A program made the position numbers and the translations under genes. This document shows positions 45,389 through 53,368 of a stretch of DNA of 64,000 nucleotides, one piece after another. Source of the stretch: Cryomorpha sp963748925. GTDB lineage: Bacteria > Bacteroidota > Bacteroidia > Flavobacteriales_D > Cryomorphaceae. The stretch is from NCBI GenBank assembly GCA_963748925.1, contig CAVVKG010000009.1:806001-870000 (forward strand), given 5' to 3'. Position 1 is the stretch's first letter; the number at the start of each line of letters is the position of its first letter. The notes under the pieces are model-generated. The model was not told where the DNA came from and did not search any database. It worked only from the letters and a program-made list of their open reading frames with translations.

Positions 45389-46261
45389 TTAATGTTGCCC
45401 CAATAAGTTCATCAACTCATCTAATTTCGGCGAAAGGATAATTTCAGTTCTGCGATTAAGTGCCCGACCTTCCTTGGTATCGTTGCTCGCGCGTGGTTGA
45501 AACTCACCCCGCCCTGCAGCTGTAAGGCGCTTTTCATCCAAATTGTGATTGTCTGCCAGAAGGCGAACGATTGATGTAGCTCTGGCCACACTCAGGTCCC
45601 AGTTGTCTTTGTATTGAGCTGTCTTGATTGGTACGTTATCGGTGTGGCCTTCTATAAGCACATCTATTTCAGTGTTTTTTTGAAGAACGCCAGCAAGGGC
45701 ATCAATAGCTTCCTTACCTTTTTCTTCTACAGATGCACTACCAGATTTGAAAAGAAGTTTGTCTGACATTGAAACATAAACCTTCCCGTTTTTTACCTCC
45801 ACCGAAAGCTCATCATCCTGAAAACCAAGAAGAGCATCACGCAATATGCTGTTTAGCCTGTTGGTAATAGAATCCTGCCTGGCGATGATCGCCTGCATTT
45901 CTCTGAGACTCTTTTCGCGTTGCAGAAGGGTTTCTTCTTTTTCATTAAGTTGGTTTGATTTAGCGCGAAGCTCAGCGCTCAGCTCGTCAGCAGTTTTTGA
46001 GCTTTCAGCTTCCAGTTCATTGTACTTTTCTTCAAGCGCATTAAGAGATTCTGTTTTTTCGGCAAGATTTGTCTCTAAGGCAAAGTTTTCATTCTTCACC
46101 TCTTCGAGGGTGGTGCAAAGTGAGTCTCTTTCATTTACCAGAGCCGTTACTTTCTTGTTTGCCCTAAAATTTTCAGGCCGCGGTTCACCGCATTTATAGA
46201 CTGTCGCACACGAGCTTAAGAGCGTGATGCCAACTAATGAAGAAAAAAATAAAGATTTCAT
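45389..46261 (-). CDS. OmpA-family lipoprotein with long coiled coil
   Basis: A 290-residue predicted lipoprotein. The signal ends in LLSSC (Cys18). Residues about 35-140 are a heptad-rich coiled coil (for example LEEKYNELEAESSKTADEL). The C-terminal OmpA/MotB domain has LLFKSGSASVEEKGKEAI, then IEGHTDNVPIKT, and NRRTEIIL, with the Asp and Arg that bind meso-diaminopimelate. It likely tethers the outer membrane to peptidoglycan through a rod spacer. It stands alone with its own terminator. Confidence 0.87.
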   Translation of the reverse strand: MKSLFFSSLVGITLLSSCATVYKCGEPRPENFRANKKVTALVNERDSLCTTLEEVKNENFALETNLAEKTESLNALEEKYNELEAESSKTADELSAELRAKSNQLNEKEETLLQREKSLREMQAIIARQDSITNRLNSILRDALLGFQDDELSVEVKNGKVYVSMSDKLLFKSGSASVEEKGKEAIDALAGVLQKNTEIDVLIEGHTDNVPIKTAQYKDNWDLSVARATSIVRLLADNHNLDEKRLTAAGRGEFQPRASNDTKEGRALNRRTEIILSPKLDELMNLLGQH

Positions 46262-46357
46262 GAGATAAAATATTTGGTGGTTTATAAAGGATAGTCAACA
46301 GCTAAAGCTAAGTATTTGTTTCTTCAATGAGTTGGAATACAAATAATTTACTTCAAA

Positions 46358-46390
46358 TGCGAAACCCCGCTGTTGGCGGGGCTTTGCATC
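46358..46390 (-). terminator. Hairpin after fadE
   Basis: CCCCGC pairs with GCGGGG inside a longer imperfect stem (ATGCGAAACCCCGC and GCGGGGCTTTGCAT) with a TGTTG loop. The T-run on the minus strand is weak, so efficiency is uncertain. Confidence 0.6.
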
Positions 46391-46410
46391 TTAAGAAATT
46401 AGGAAATAAA

Positions 46411-48207
46411 TTAGTAAGGAAATTTACCCTCTTCAATAAGTGTCTGTGCAATTTGCTGACGCAATTCTTTTACGTTTTCACCATCATTTTTGGTAAATCG
46501 CTTTAAGCCCATAAGCATCATGCGTTTTTCGTCACCTTCAACAAATGAATTTATGGCATCTTTCGCTGTTTTATTGATCCGGTCTGCAGAATCATATAAA
46601 TACAATTTTGTCATCGCTATTTGATCTTTGGCGGCAGCTTCTCCCTTCATCTCAACGATCTTTTGTGTGCGTAGCAATGCACTTTCACATACATAAGTCC
46701 AGATGGCGAGATCGGCAATATTCATCAATATTTCCTGCTCTTTTGCCATAGTTTGCGCTAATTTCTGTGCAGCAGAACCGGCAACCATCAGAACAACTTT
46801 CTTAAAGTTTGCGATCATCTTTTTCTCAGAAGCAAATGCACCATCGTTGTCATTTCCAAATTCCGGAATCGAAGTTAACTCCTGAGCAACCTTCATCGCA
46901 GGTCCCATCAGGTCAAGCTCACCCTTCATCGCTTTCTTCAATAGCAAATCTACGGTTAGCATGCGGTTTATTTCGTTCGTTCCTTCAAAGATCCTGTTGA
47001 TGCGTGCATCGCGATAAGCACGTTCTACGCGGGTTTCGGCAGAGTAACCCATGCCTCCATATACCTGCACGCCTTCGTCTGTCACGTAGTCGAGAACTTC
47101 GGAACCATACACTTTCATCATCGCACACTCCGCAGCAAATGCTTCAATACCTTGAAGGATAGCATCGGCTTTGTGCATACCTTCTTCGACCCGACGATCA
47201 ATGGCATTTTGAATATCCTGGGCTACACGATATGTTGCCGATTCCAGCACATATGTCCGTGTGGCTTGCTCGGCAAGCTTAAAGCGAATGGCGCCATATT
47301 TTGAAATAGGTCGGCCAAACTGATTGCGCTCATTTGCATATTTAATGCTGTGATTAATAACATCTTTTGAGCCACCAAGAACGCCGGCCGCTAATTTGAT
47401 ACGGCCGATATTCAAAATATTCAATGCAATTTTAAATCCTTTTCCACGCTCGTAAAGAAGATTTTCGGCCGGAACTTTCACATCGTTGAAAAACACCTGG
47501 CGGGTCGAACTTCCTTTGATTCCCATTTTTTTCTCTTCGGGGTTGAGTTGAATACCTTCAGTATCGCCCTCAACTATAAAAGCGCTCAAATTTTTATCAT
47601 CATCTATTTTAGCAAAGACAATAAACACATTTGCAAAACCGGCGTTGGTAATCCACATCTTCTGTCCGTTGATAACATAATGCTTCTCATCATCGGTGAG
47701 TTTTGCTTTGGTTTTACCTGAATTAGCATCAGATCCAGAGCTGGGCTCAGTAAGGCAATAGCTTGCTTTCCACTCGCCTGTAGCTAGTTTGGGGATATAT
47801 TTTTTCTTTTGCTCTTCATTCCCGTAATACAAAATGGGAAGGGTTCCAATGCCTGTGTGCGCTCCATATGCTACCGAAAATGAGTGACCTGCACCAAGAG
47901 CATCTGCAGCAAGCATACTCGATTTAAAATCGAGGCCTAAGCCACCGTACTCTTCCGGAATGCTGATTCCCAGTAATCCGAGTTCGCCAGCTTTATCTAG
48001 TGCGTTTTGCATGAAGCCTTTTTCCATGCTGTCCATTCTATCCAGGTTCGGAACTATTTCTGATTCCAGAAAATCGTAGCACGTTTGGGCAATCATTTTG
48101 TGTTCTTCACTCCACTCTTCAGGAATAAAAATTTCGGATGGGCTGGTTTCACGAATTAGAAATTCACCGCCGCGTATTGATTTTTTCTTTTCAGTATTTG
48201 TTTCCAT
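46411..48207 (-). CDS. fadE: Acyl-CoA dehydrogenase (FadE-type)
   Basis: A flavin enzyme that introduces the trans-2 double bond in acyl-CoA, the first step of beta-oxidation. The 598 residues contain the FAD-binding motif CLTEPSSGSDANSGKTKA (about residue 150) and the RIFEGTNEINRMLTVDLLL block (about 400). An extra C-terminal helical domain of about 180 residues, typical of the long form found in fadNAE operons, follows. It is the last gene of the marR-fadN-fadA-fadE run and is separated from fadA by an inverted-repeat element. Confidence 0.92.
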   Translation of the reverse strand: METNTEKKKSIRGGEFLIRETSPSEIFIPEEWSEEHKMIAQTCYDFLESEIVPNLDRMDSMEKGFMQNALDKAGELGLLGISIPEEYGGLGLDFKSSMLAADALGAGHSFSVAYGAHTGIGTLPILYYGNEEQKKKYIPKLATGEWKASYCLTEPSSGSDANSGKTKAKLTDDEKHYVINGQKMWITNAGFANVFIVFAKIDDDKNLSAFIVEGDTEGIQLNPEEKKMGIKGSSTRQVFFNDVKVPAENLLYERGKGFKIALNILNIGRIKLAAGVLGGSKDVINHSIKYANERNQFGRPISKYGAIRFKLAEQATRTYVLESATYRVAQDIQNAIDRRVEEGMHKADAILQGIEAFAAECAMMKVYGSEVLDYVTDEGVQVYGGMGYSAETRVERAYRDARINRIFEGTNEINRMLTVDLLLKKAMKGELDLMGPAMKVAQELTSIPEFGNDNDGAFASEKKMIANFKKVVLMVAGSAAQKLAQTMAKEQEILMNIADLAIWTYVCESALLRTQKIVEMKGEAAAKDQIAMTKLYLYDSADRINKTAKDAINSFVEGDEKRMMLMGLKRFTKNDGENVKELRQQIAQTLIEEGKFPY

Positions 48208-48230
48208 GTTGATTTGATGTTATGGGTTTT

Positions 48231-48410
48231 TTAACCGCAAAGTCGCCAAGGTTAAGCGCAGAGCGCCCAAAGGTTAGACTATGCTTCAAAAGGTTTTTTC
48301 TTCTAAATTTATATTTTCAGTATACTTAATAATGTAAAGTCCTTAAGGCGTAGCACTTGTTACTATTTCTTAGCGACCTTCGCGTAGAACCTTTGCGACT
48401 TTGCGTTTAA
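48231..48410. repeat. 180-bp element bounded by 23-bp imperfect inverted repeats
   Basis: The ends TTAACCGCAAAGTCGCCAAG (48231-48250) and CTTTGCGACTTTGCGTTTAA (48391-48410) are inverted copies with two mismatches over 23 bp, and a weaker similarity continues inward for about 20 bp more (GCGC/CGCG-rich). The element has no ORF and fills the fadE-fadA spacer. The CGCAAAGTCGCAAAGG type of sequence is, to my knowledge, a common dispersed intergenic repeat in Bacteroidota. Its mobility is not known. Confidence 0.72.
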
Positions 48411-48421
48411 TCTAGAGAGCT

Positions 48422-49597
48422 CTAATTTAAAAGTTCAAAAACTCCCGCTGCTCCCTGTCCTGTCCCAACGCACATCGTTACAATTCCATATTTGTTATTT
48501 CTACGGCGCATCTCGTTAAAGAGTTGTACGCTAAGCTTAGCTCCGGTGCAACCAAGAGGGTGACCCAGTGCAATTGCTCCACCGTTTACATTTACGATTT
48601 CAGGATCGAGACCCAGTTCTCTCACTACTGCAAGTGATTGAGAAGCAAAAGCCTCATTCAATTCAAATAATTCAATGTCGCTCTGTTTTAATCCAGCTTT
48701 TTTAATTGCTTCGGGGATGGCATAAATTGGCCCAACACCCATGATGCGCGGTGCTAAACCAGCTACGTGGTAGCTTTTTAGTTGAGCAATCGGAGTGAGG
48801 TTGTGCTCTTTCAGAAATTTTTCTGAAACGATCATCGTAAATGCGGCACCATCTGATGTTTGCGAAGCGTTACCAGCTGTAACGCTACCTTTTGCGTCAA
48901 AAACAGGACGCAATCTAGCGAGCGCTTCCATATTTGTTCCGCGACGTGGCCCTTCATCCGTGTCAACAGTATAGGTCCGCGTCTGGCGTTTATCGTCTTT
49001 CAAGAAAACTTCTTCCACCTCGATTGGTACAATATCATCTTTGAAGCGTCCGGCATCAATTGCTGCCACAGCGCGATGATTTGATTGCATCGCAAAGGCA
49101 TCCTGATCTTCTCGGGAAATATTGTATTCATTGGCTACAGCCTCTGCTGTAAGGCCCATTCCCCAATACCAGTCCGGATCTTTTTTGGCTACCGCCGCGT
49201 TTGGAACAATGCGCCATCCGCCAAAAGGAATTGGAGACATGCACTCAACTCCACCGGCAATAATGCAATCTGCAATGCCAGCGTGTATTTTCGCGGAAGC
49301 AATAGCAATGGTTTCAATTCCCGAAGAGCAATACCGATTTACGGTCATGCCCGGAACTTTTTCTGTGTCGAGTCCCATAAGTGAGATCATTCGACCTATG
49401 TTGAGACCTTGCTCCGCTTCGGGTGTCGCGTTTCCAACTATTACGTCGTCTATTCGTGTTACATCCAAATCGGGATGGTCGCTTAATATTTTCTTAATTA
49501 CTGCTGCACCCAGTTCATCAGGGCGCTTAAAGCGGAATACTCCCCGAGGGGCTTTTCCGACTGCTGTGCGGTATGCTGATACTATATATGCGTTCAT
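48422..49597 (-). CDS. fadA: Acetyl-CoA C-acyltransferase (3-ketoacyl-CoA thiolase)
   Basis: The thiolase cleaves 3-ketoacyl-CoA with CoA to give acetyl-CoA in the last step of beta-oxidation. The 391 residues carry the acyl-binding nucleophile C90 in NRYCSSGIETI, the catalytic His in GHPLGCTGAKL and the second Cys in CVGTGQGAAGVFE. It stands between two repeat elements, with the four-helix-bundle gene upstream and the 180-bp inverted-repeat element downstream. Identity is firm. Confidence 0.94.
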   Translation of the reverse strand: MNAYIVSAYRTAVGKAPRGVFRFKRPDELGAAVIKKILSDHPDLDVTRIDDVIVGNATPEAEQGLNIGRMISLMGLDTEKVPGMTVNRYCSSGIETIAIASAKIHAGIADCIIAGGVECMSPIPFGGWRIVPNAAVAKKDPDWYWGMGLTAEAVANEYNISREDQDAFAMQSNHRAVAAIDAGRFKDDIVPIEVEEVFLKDDKRQTRTYTVDTDEGPRRGTNMEALARLRPVFDAKGSVTAGNASQTSDGAAFTMIVSEKFLKEHNLTPIAQLKSYHVAGLAPRIMGVGPIYAIPEAIKKAGLKQSDIELFELNEAFASQSLAVVRELGLDPEIVNVNGGAIALGHPLGCTGAKLSVQLFNEMRRRNNKYGIVTMCVGTGQGAAGVFELLN

Positions 49598-49628
49598 TGT
49601 TTTAGAGTATTTAGTATTTTGTATATAG

Positions 49629-49664
49629 TATTGAGTACGTGGTAAGAATACGCGCTACTCAATA
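49629..49664. repeat. 9-bp perfect inverted repeat upstream of fadA
   Basis: TATTGAGTA (49629-49637) and TACTCAATA (49656-49664) are exact inverted copies around an 18-bp spacer. GAGTA-type repeats also appear on the other side of the four-helix-bundle gene in the heptamer array, so both may mark an inserted segment. Confidence 0.55.
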
Positions 49665-49699
49665 GCTATTTATTTAATTGTCTTTACTAATATCAATTT

Positions 49700-50080
49700 C
49701 TACTTTTTCATTTTATTTTCTTCAATTGATTTTCTAATTGAAGCTTGTAATTTGTAAATCATTTTTTGGACGTAACCTATTTGATTTTGTAGTTTTTCCG
49801 ATGTTTCTGAAAATAGAATTTTCACCCTTGAGGAGATTTCAACTTGAGTATGCAATTCGCTTGCAGAACCACTCGCAATTCCAAGAAAATAAATGAATTC
49901 TTTCGGTGAATTTCTTCCCGCACCTTCAGCAATATTACTTCCTATCGAAACAGCTGCCCGCTTCATTTGATCTGAAAGACCATATCTTTCTGAAGTTGGG
50001 AATTCCTTTAGAACTTGATAAATATTAACCGCAAGATCCACAGATTCATTCCAAACTTTTAATTCTTTTATGTTGTGCAT
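49700..50080 (-). CDS. Four-helix-bundle protein (23S rRNA intervening-sequence type)
   Basis: A 126-residue all-alpha protein with the family pattern LKVWNESVDLAVNIYQ near the N-terminus and SDQMKRAAVSIGSNIAEGAGR in the second helix. These small proteins were first found within intervening sequences of 23S rRNA genes and are scattered widely in Bacteroidota, often near repeats. The molecular function is unproven. It sits between fadN and fadA on their strand and interrupts an otherwise normal beta-oxidation operon. The C-terminus is basic (ENKMKK). Confidence 0.85.
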   Translation of the reverse strand: MHNIKELKVWNESVDLAVNIYQVLKEFPTSERYGLSDQMKRAAVSIGSNIAEGAGRNSPKEFIYFLGIASGSASELHTQVEISSRVKILFSETSEKLQNQIGYVQKMIYKLQASIRKSIEENKMKK

Positions 50081-50113
50081 GGTCTTGTTTTATTTTTGTT
50101 TAAATATAATTTG

Positions 50114-50183
50114 CACTACTCACTACTCACTACTCACTACTCACTACTCACTACTCACTACTCACTACTCACTACTCACTACT
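50114..50183. repeat. Tandem heptamer repeat, ten perfect copies of CACTACT
   Basis: The array runs 50114-50183 with no mismatch. Its right end overlaps the TAG stop of fadN (50182-50184). Read on the minus strand the fadN end is followed by further in-frame stops (TAG, TAG, TGA), so copy-number change would not extend the protein. It separates fadN from the four-helix-bundle gene. Confidence 0.95.
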
Positions 50184-52590
50184 AATTCCTAAGCACTTTA
50201 CCTTTCTGAACCATCGATTGAAGTCTCTCTAGGGTTTTACGTTCCTGACACAATTCCAAAAAGGCCTTCCTTTCAAGTCCCAGCAAGTAATCTTCACTCA
50301 CTTCAGTGATTTCAGACAAGTCGCCACCAGCCATTACATAACCCAGTTGTTCACTTATCAATTGATCGTGCTCTGAAATGTAATTTCCGGATTTCATACT
50401 ATTTGCACCTACGTAAACTATTCCAAGTGCTTCTTTTCCAAGCACTTTTACATTATTGCGTTTAATTGGTTTGGTATATCCTTTCTGGCTAAGGAGTAAT
50501 GCCGCTTGCTTGGCATATCCCAGCTGGTCATCGCGGTTTACAACTACCTCATCAATTCCTTCGCGGAGATAACCCAACTCAAAGGCTTCGTAAGCAGAAG
50601 TAGAAACTTTAGCCTGACCAACAGTTAAAAAGCGATTTCTGAAGGTGTTTATTCTGATGTCACCATCGTGCATTGCGTCTCCTGCGCGGAGGGCAAATTC
50701 TTTGGTTCCGCCACCACCTGGTATCACACCAACGCCAAATTCTACAAGCCCCATGTAAAGCTCAGCATGAGCAACTACTTTATCGGCGTGCAAGCATAGT
50801 TCACACCCGCCGCCGAGTGCCATTTGGTGAGGTGCAGCCACAACCGGAATACTTGAGTAGCGCATACGCATCATCGTATTTTGAAATTGACGGATAGCAT
50901 ATTCCAGCTCATCGTATTCCTGCTCTGCGGCCATCATGAAAATCATACCCACATTAGCACCTGCACTGAAATTATCGCCGGTATTCGAAACGACCAGACC
51001 TTTATAATCGGCTTCGGCCATGTCAACAGCTTTGTTAAGTCCTTCCAGAACTTCGCCGCCTATTGTATTCATCTTGGTGTGGAATTCTGCATTGATAATT
51101 CCATCGCCCAGATCTTTTATTGTAACTCCTGAGTTTTTCCAAAGAATTCCATCTTCTGTAATGTTATCAAGGAAAATCTGACCCTCAAGAGTGGGTATTT
51201 CTTTATATGATTTAGAAGGAATGTCGTAGAAATATTTTGTTCCTTTTTCAATTTTGTAGAAGCTTTCATTTCCGGCGTCGAGCATCTCTTTAACCCAGCC
51301 GTTTACTTTTAATCCGGCTTCTTCCATTTTGCCAAGAGCTTTTTTTACGCCAATAGCATCCCATTTTTCAAAAGGACCCATTTTCCAACCAAATCCTGCA
51401 CGAAGACCGGCATCGATTTTATAAAGTTCATCTGTAATTTCAGGAATTCGGAAAGAAACATAGCTAAACAGGCCGTTGAAAGATTTGCGGTAAAATTCAC
51501 CTGCTTTATCCTGTCCGCCATAAAGCGTGGGTAGGCGCTTGGCCAGATTAGATTCGGCCTTGGTCATTTCCAAAGTTGGGAATGAAGCTTTTTTCTGCTC
51601 GCCGTATTCAAGTGTTTCCAGGTTGAGCGATAATATGTCAGATTTACCATCATCGCCTTTCACTTTCTTGTAAAAGCCTTGCCCTGATTTACTTCCAAGC
51701 CACTTGTTGTCAACCATTTTCTGAACATATTCAGGAATGGTAAAAACATCATTTCGCTCGTCGTCTTTGCAATTGTCTTTTACTCCATTTGCAACGTGCA
51801 CAAGTGTATCAAGTCCTACCACATCTGCAGTTCTGAAGGTGGCCGATTTGGCGTGACCGATAACCCGACCTGTAAGTTTATCCACCTCTTCAACTGTAAG
51901 ACCGAGGTCTTTTATCAAGTGGAAAATTTCCATAATGGAATAAACACCCACGCGATTTGCGATAAAGGCAGGAGTGTCTTTACAAAGTACTGTTTCTTTT
52001 CCAAGAAAACGTGAACCGTATTCCATGAGGAAATCGATTACTTTTTGATCTGTTTTTGGACCCGGGATAATCTCCAGAAGGCGAAGGTATCTAGGTGGAT
52101 TAAAAAAGTGCGTTCCGCAGAAGTGTTTTTGGAAGTCATCGCTGCGGCCGTCACTCATTAGGTGTATCGGAATACCGGAGGTGTTGGATGTAATAAGCGT
52201 TCCCTCTTTGCGGTACTTTTCTACATTTTCAAAAACTTGTTTCTTTATGTCCAGACGCTCTACTACTACTTCGATAATCCAGTCTACATCTGCGATGCGT
52301 TTCATGTCATCGTCAAAGTTTCCGGTTTCTATGCGGCTTGCAAACTTCTTATCGTAAATAGGAGAAGGATTGCTTTTAAGTGCTTCCTGAAGTGAATCAT
52401 TCACAATCCGGTTTCGCACTTTTGGATTCTCCATATCCATCCCTGCACTTTTTTCTTTTTCGTTTAGCTCGCGGGGAACGATGTCGAGAAGCAATACCTG
52501 AATGCCAATATTGGCAAAATGGCAAGCTATTCGCGACCCCATTACTCCGGATCCGAGAACAGCTACTTTTTCAATTTTTCTCTTGCTCAT
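50182..52590 (-). CDS. fadN: 3-hydroxyacyl-CoA dehydrogenase/enoyl-CoA hydratase fusion (FadN-type)
   Basis: A bifunctional beta-oxidation enzyme of 802 residues. The N-terminal half is the NAD-dependent 3-hydroxyacyl-CoA dehydrogenase (VLGSGVMGSRIACHFA at residues about 11-26; HFFNPPRYLRLLEI near 160). The C-terminal half is a crotonase fold (GGGCELCLHADKVVAHAELYMG). This order, dehydrogenase first, is that of Bacillus FadN rather than E. coli FadB, and the gene order fadN-fadA-fadE also matches. It follows the marR gene by 15 bp. Confidence 0.9.
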   Translation of the reverse strand: MSKRKIEKVAVLGSGVMGSRIACHFANIGIQVLLLDIVPRELNEKEKSAGMDMENPKVRNRIVNDSLQEALKSNPSPIYDKKFASRIETGNFDDDMKRIADVDWIIEVVVERLDIKKQVFENVEKYRKEGTLITSNTSGIPIHLMSDGRSDDFQKHFCGTHFFNPPRYLRLLEIIPGPKTDQKVIDFLMEYGSRFLGKETVLCKDTPAFIANRVGVYSIMEIFHLIKDLGLTVEEVDKLTGRVIGHAKSATFRTADVVGLDTLVHVANGVKDNCKDDERNDVFTIPEYVQKMVDNKWLGSKSGQGFYKKVKGDDGKSDILSLNLETLEYGEQKKASFPTLEMTKAESNLAKRLPTLYGGQDKAGEFYRKSFNGLFSYVSFRIPEITDELYKIDAGLRAGFGWKMGPFEKWDAIGVKKALGKMEEAGLKVNGWVKEMLDAGNESFYKIEKGTKYFYDIPSKSYKEIPTLEGQIFLDNITEDGILWKNSGVTIKDLGDGIINAEFHTKMNTIGGEVLEGLNKAVDMAEADYKGLVVSNTGDNFSAGANVGMIFMMAAEQEYDELEYAIRQFQNTMMRMRYSSIPVVAAPHQMALGGGCELCLHADKVVAHAELYMGLVEFGVGVIPGGGGTKEFALRAGDAMHDGDIRINTFRNRFLTVGQAKVSTSAYEAFELGYLREGIDEVVVNRDDQLGYAKQAALLLSQKGYTKPIKRNNVKVLGKEALGIVYVGANSMKSGNYISEHDQLISEQLGYVMAGGDLSEITEVSEDYLLGLERKAFLELCQERKTLERLQSMVQKGKVLRN

Positions 52591-52605
52591 GGTAGATTAT
52601 TATTT

Positions 52606-53061
52606 TTATTTTTTAATAGGTTGTCTATCAGTGAATATAGTCTTGCTGTCAAGCAGTGAATTCATTTTTGAGGCTACCTCGAAAAAAGTGTCTAATTTCT
52701 CGGGCTCGATATTGGCTTGAAGATAAGCATTAAGTCTCAAAACCACTTCTTTGGAGGTGTCTCTGTATTTTTTTCCTTCTTCAGTAAGATGAATCAAAAC
52801 CAACCTTCCGTCATTCTCTGCCTGGGTGCGACTTATTAAGCCTTTCTCTTCCATGGATTTCAATGTGCGCGTAAGGCTGCGCGATTCTATTCCCATTTTT
52901 GGTCCGAGCTTGGTACTGGGCGTTCCGTCCTTATCTATATTAAGTAGAATATAGCCTACAGACATGGTGCCGCTAAATTTTGCTGCCTCAGAATTGTAAA
53001 GGCGCATAATCTTCTGCCACAGCCATCTAAGGTGAAAATCTATGGTTTCTTCAGGCTTCAT
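52606..53061 (-). CDS. MarR-family transcriptional regulator
   Basis: A 151-residue winged-helix protein. The helix-turn-helix and wing are PSTKLGPKMGIESRSLTRTLKSMEEKGLISRTQAENDGRLVLIHLTEEG (about residues 50-95), with flanking dimerisation helices. ATG 53061 is preferred because the earlier Met (53097) lies inside a palindrome and adds 12 hydrophobic residues. As the first gene of the fad run it most likely controls the operon, with acyl-CoA or fatty acid as a plausible effector; this is inference. Confidence 0.87.
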   Translation of the reverse strand: MKPEETIDFHLRWLWQKIMRLYNSEAAKFSGTMSVGYILLNIDKDGTPSTKLGPKMGIESRSLTRTLKSMEEKGLISRTQAENDGRLVLIHLTEEGKKYRDTSKEVVLRLNAYLQANIEPEKLDTFFEVASKMNSLLDSKTIFTDRQPIKK

Positions 53062-53081
53062 TCCTGTAAAGATATAAATAA

Positions 53082-53103
53082 AAAGGTATGCACGCATACC
53101 TTT
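53082..53103. promoter_or_regulatory. Putative MarR operator palindrome
   Basis: AAAGGTATGC and GCATACCTTT form a perfect 10-bp inverted repeat with an AC spacer, 20 bp upstream of the marR start. On the minus strand a TATCTTTA box (53068-53075) lies just downstream, so a bound repressor would block a promoter here. The link to the adjacent regulator is by position only. Confidence 0.6.
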
Positions 53104-53308
53104 AGTGTTAATTTTTTATACGCCATGGTTGCAGTATTGTTTTTTCGCATCTATACTGAACGCAGATAGTGATTCATTGGAACGCGTTTATTTTTTCCGA
53201 TTTTCAGGCGCAAAAAAAATATGAATTTTCTGTCATAACCTATCTTGGAGGTACTGATAATTCGTTCCTGGTGACAAGACGTCTTGAGGTATGACACAAT
53301 TAAAAAAT

Positions 53309-53341
53309 AAAAAAAAGGCCTTCCGATTTTCTCGAAAAGCC
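53309..53341 (-). terminator. Intrinsic terminator of trpB2
   Basis: On the minus strand GGCTTTTCGA pairs with TCGGAAGGCC (10 bp including G-U pairs) around a GAAAA loop and runs into eight T residues. It lies 27 bp past the trpB2 stop. Confidence 0.88.
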
Positions 53342-53368
53342 CTCTTTGTATTCTTAACCAAAACTAAG

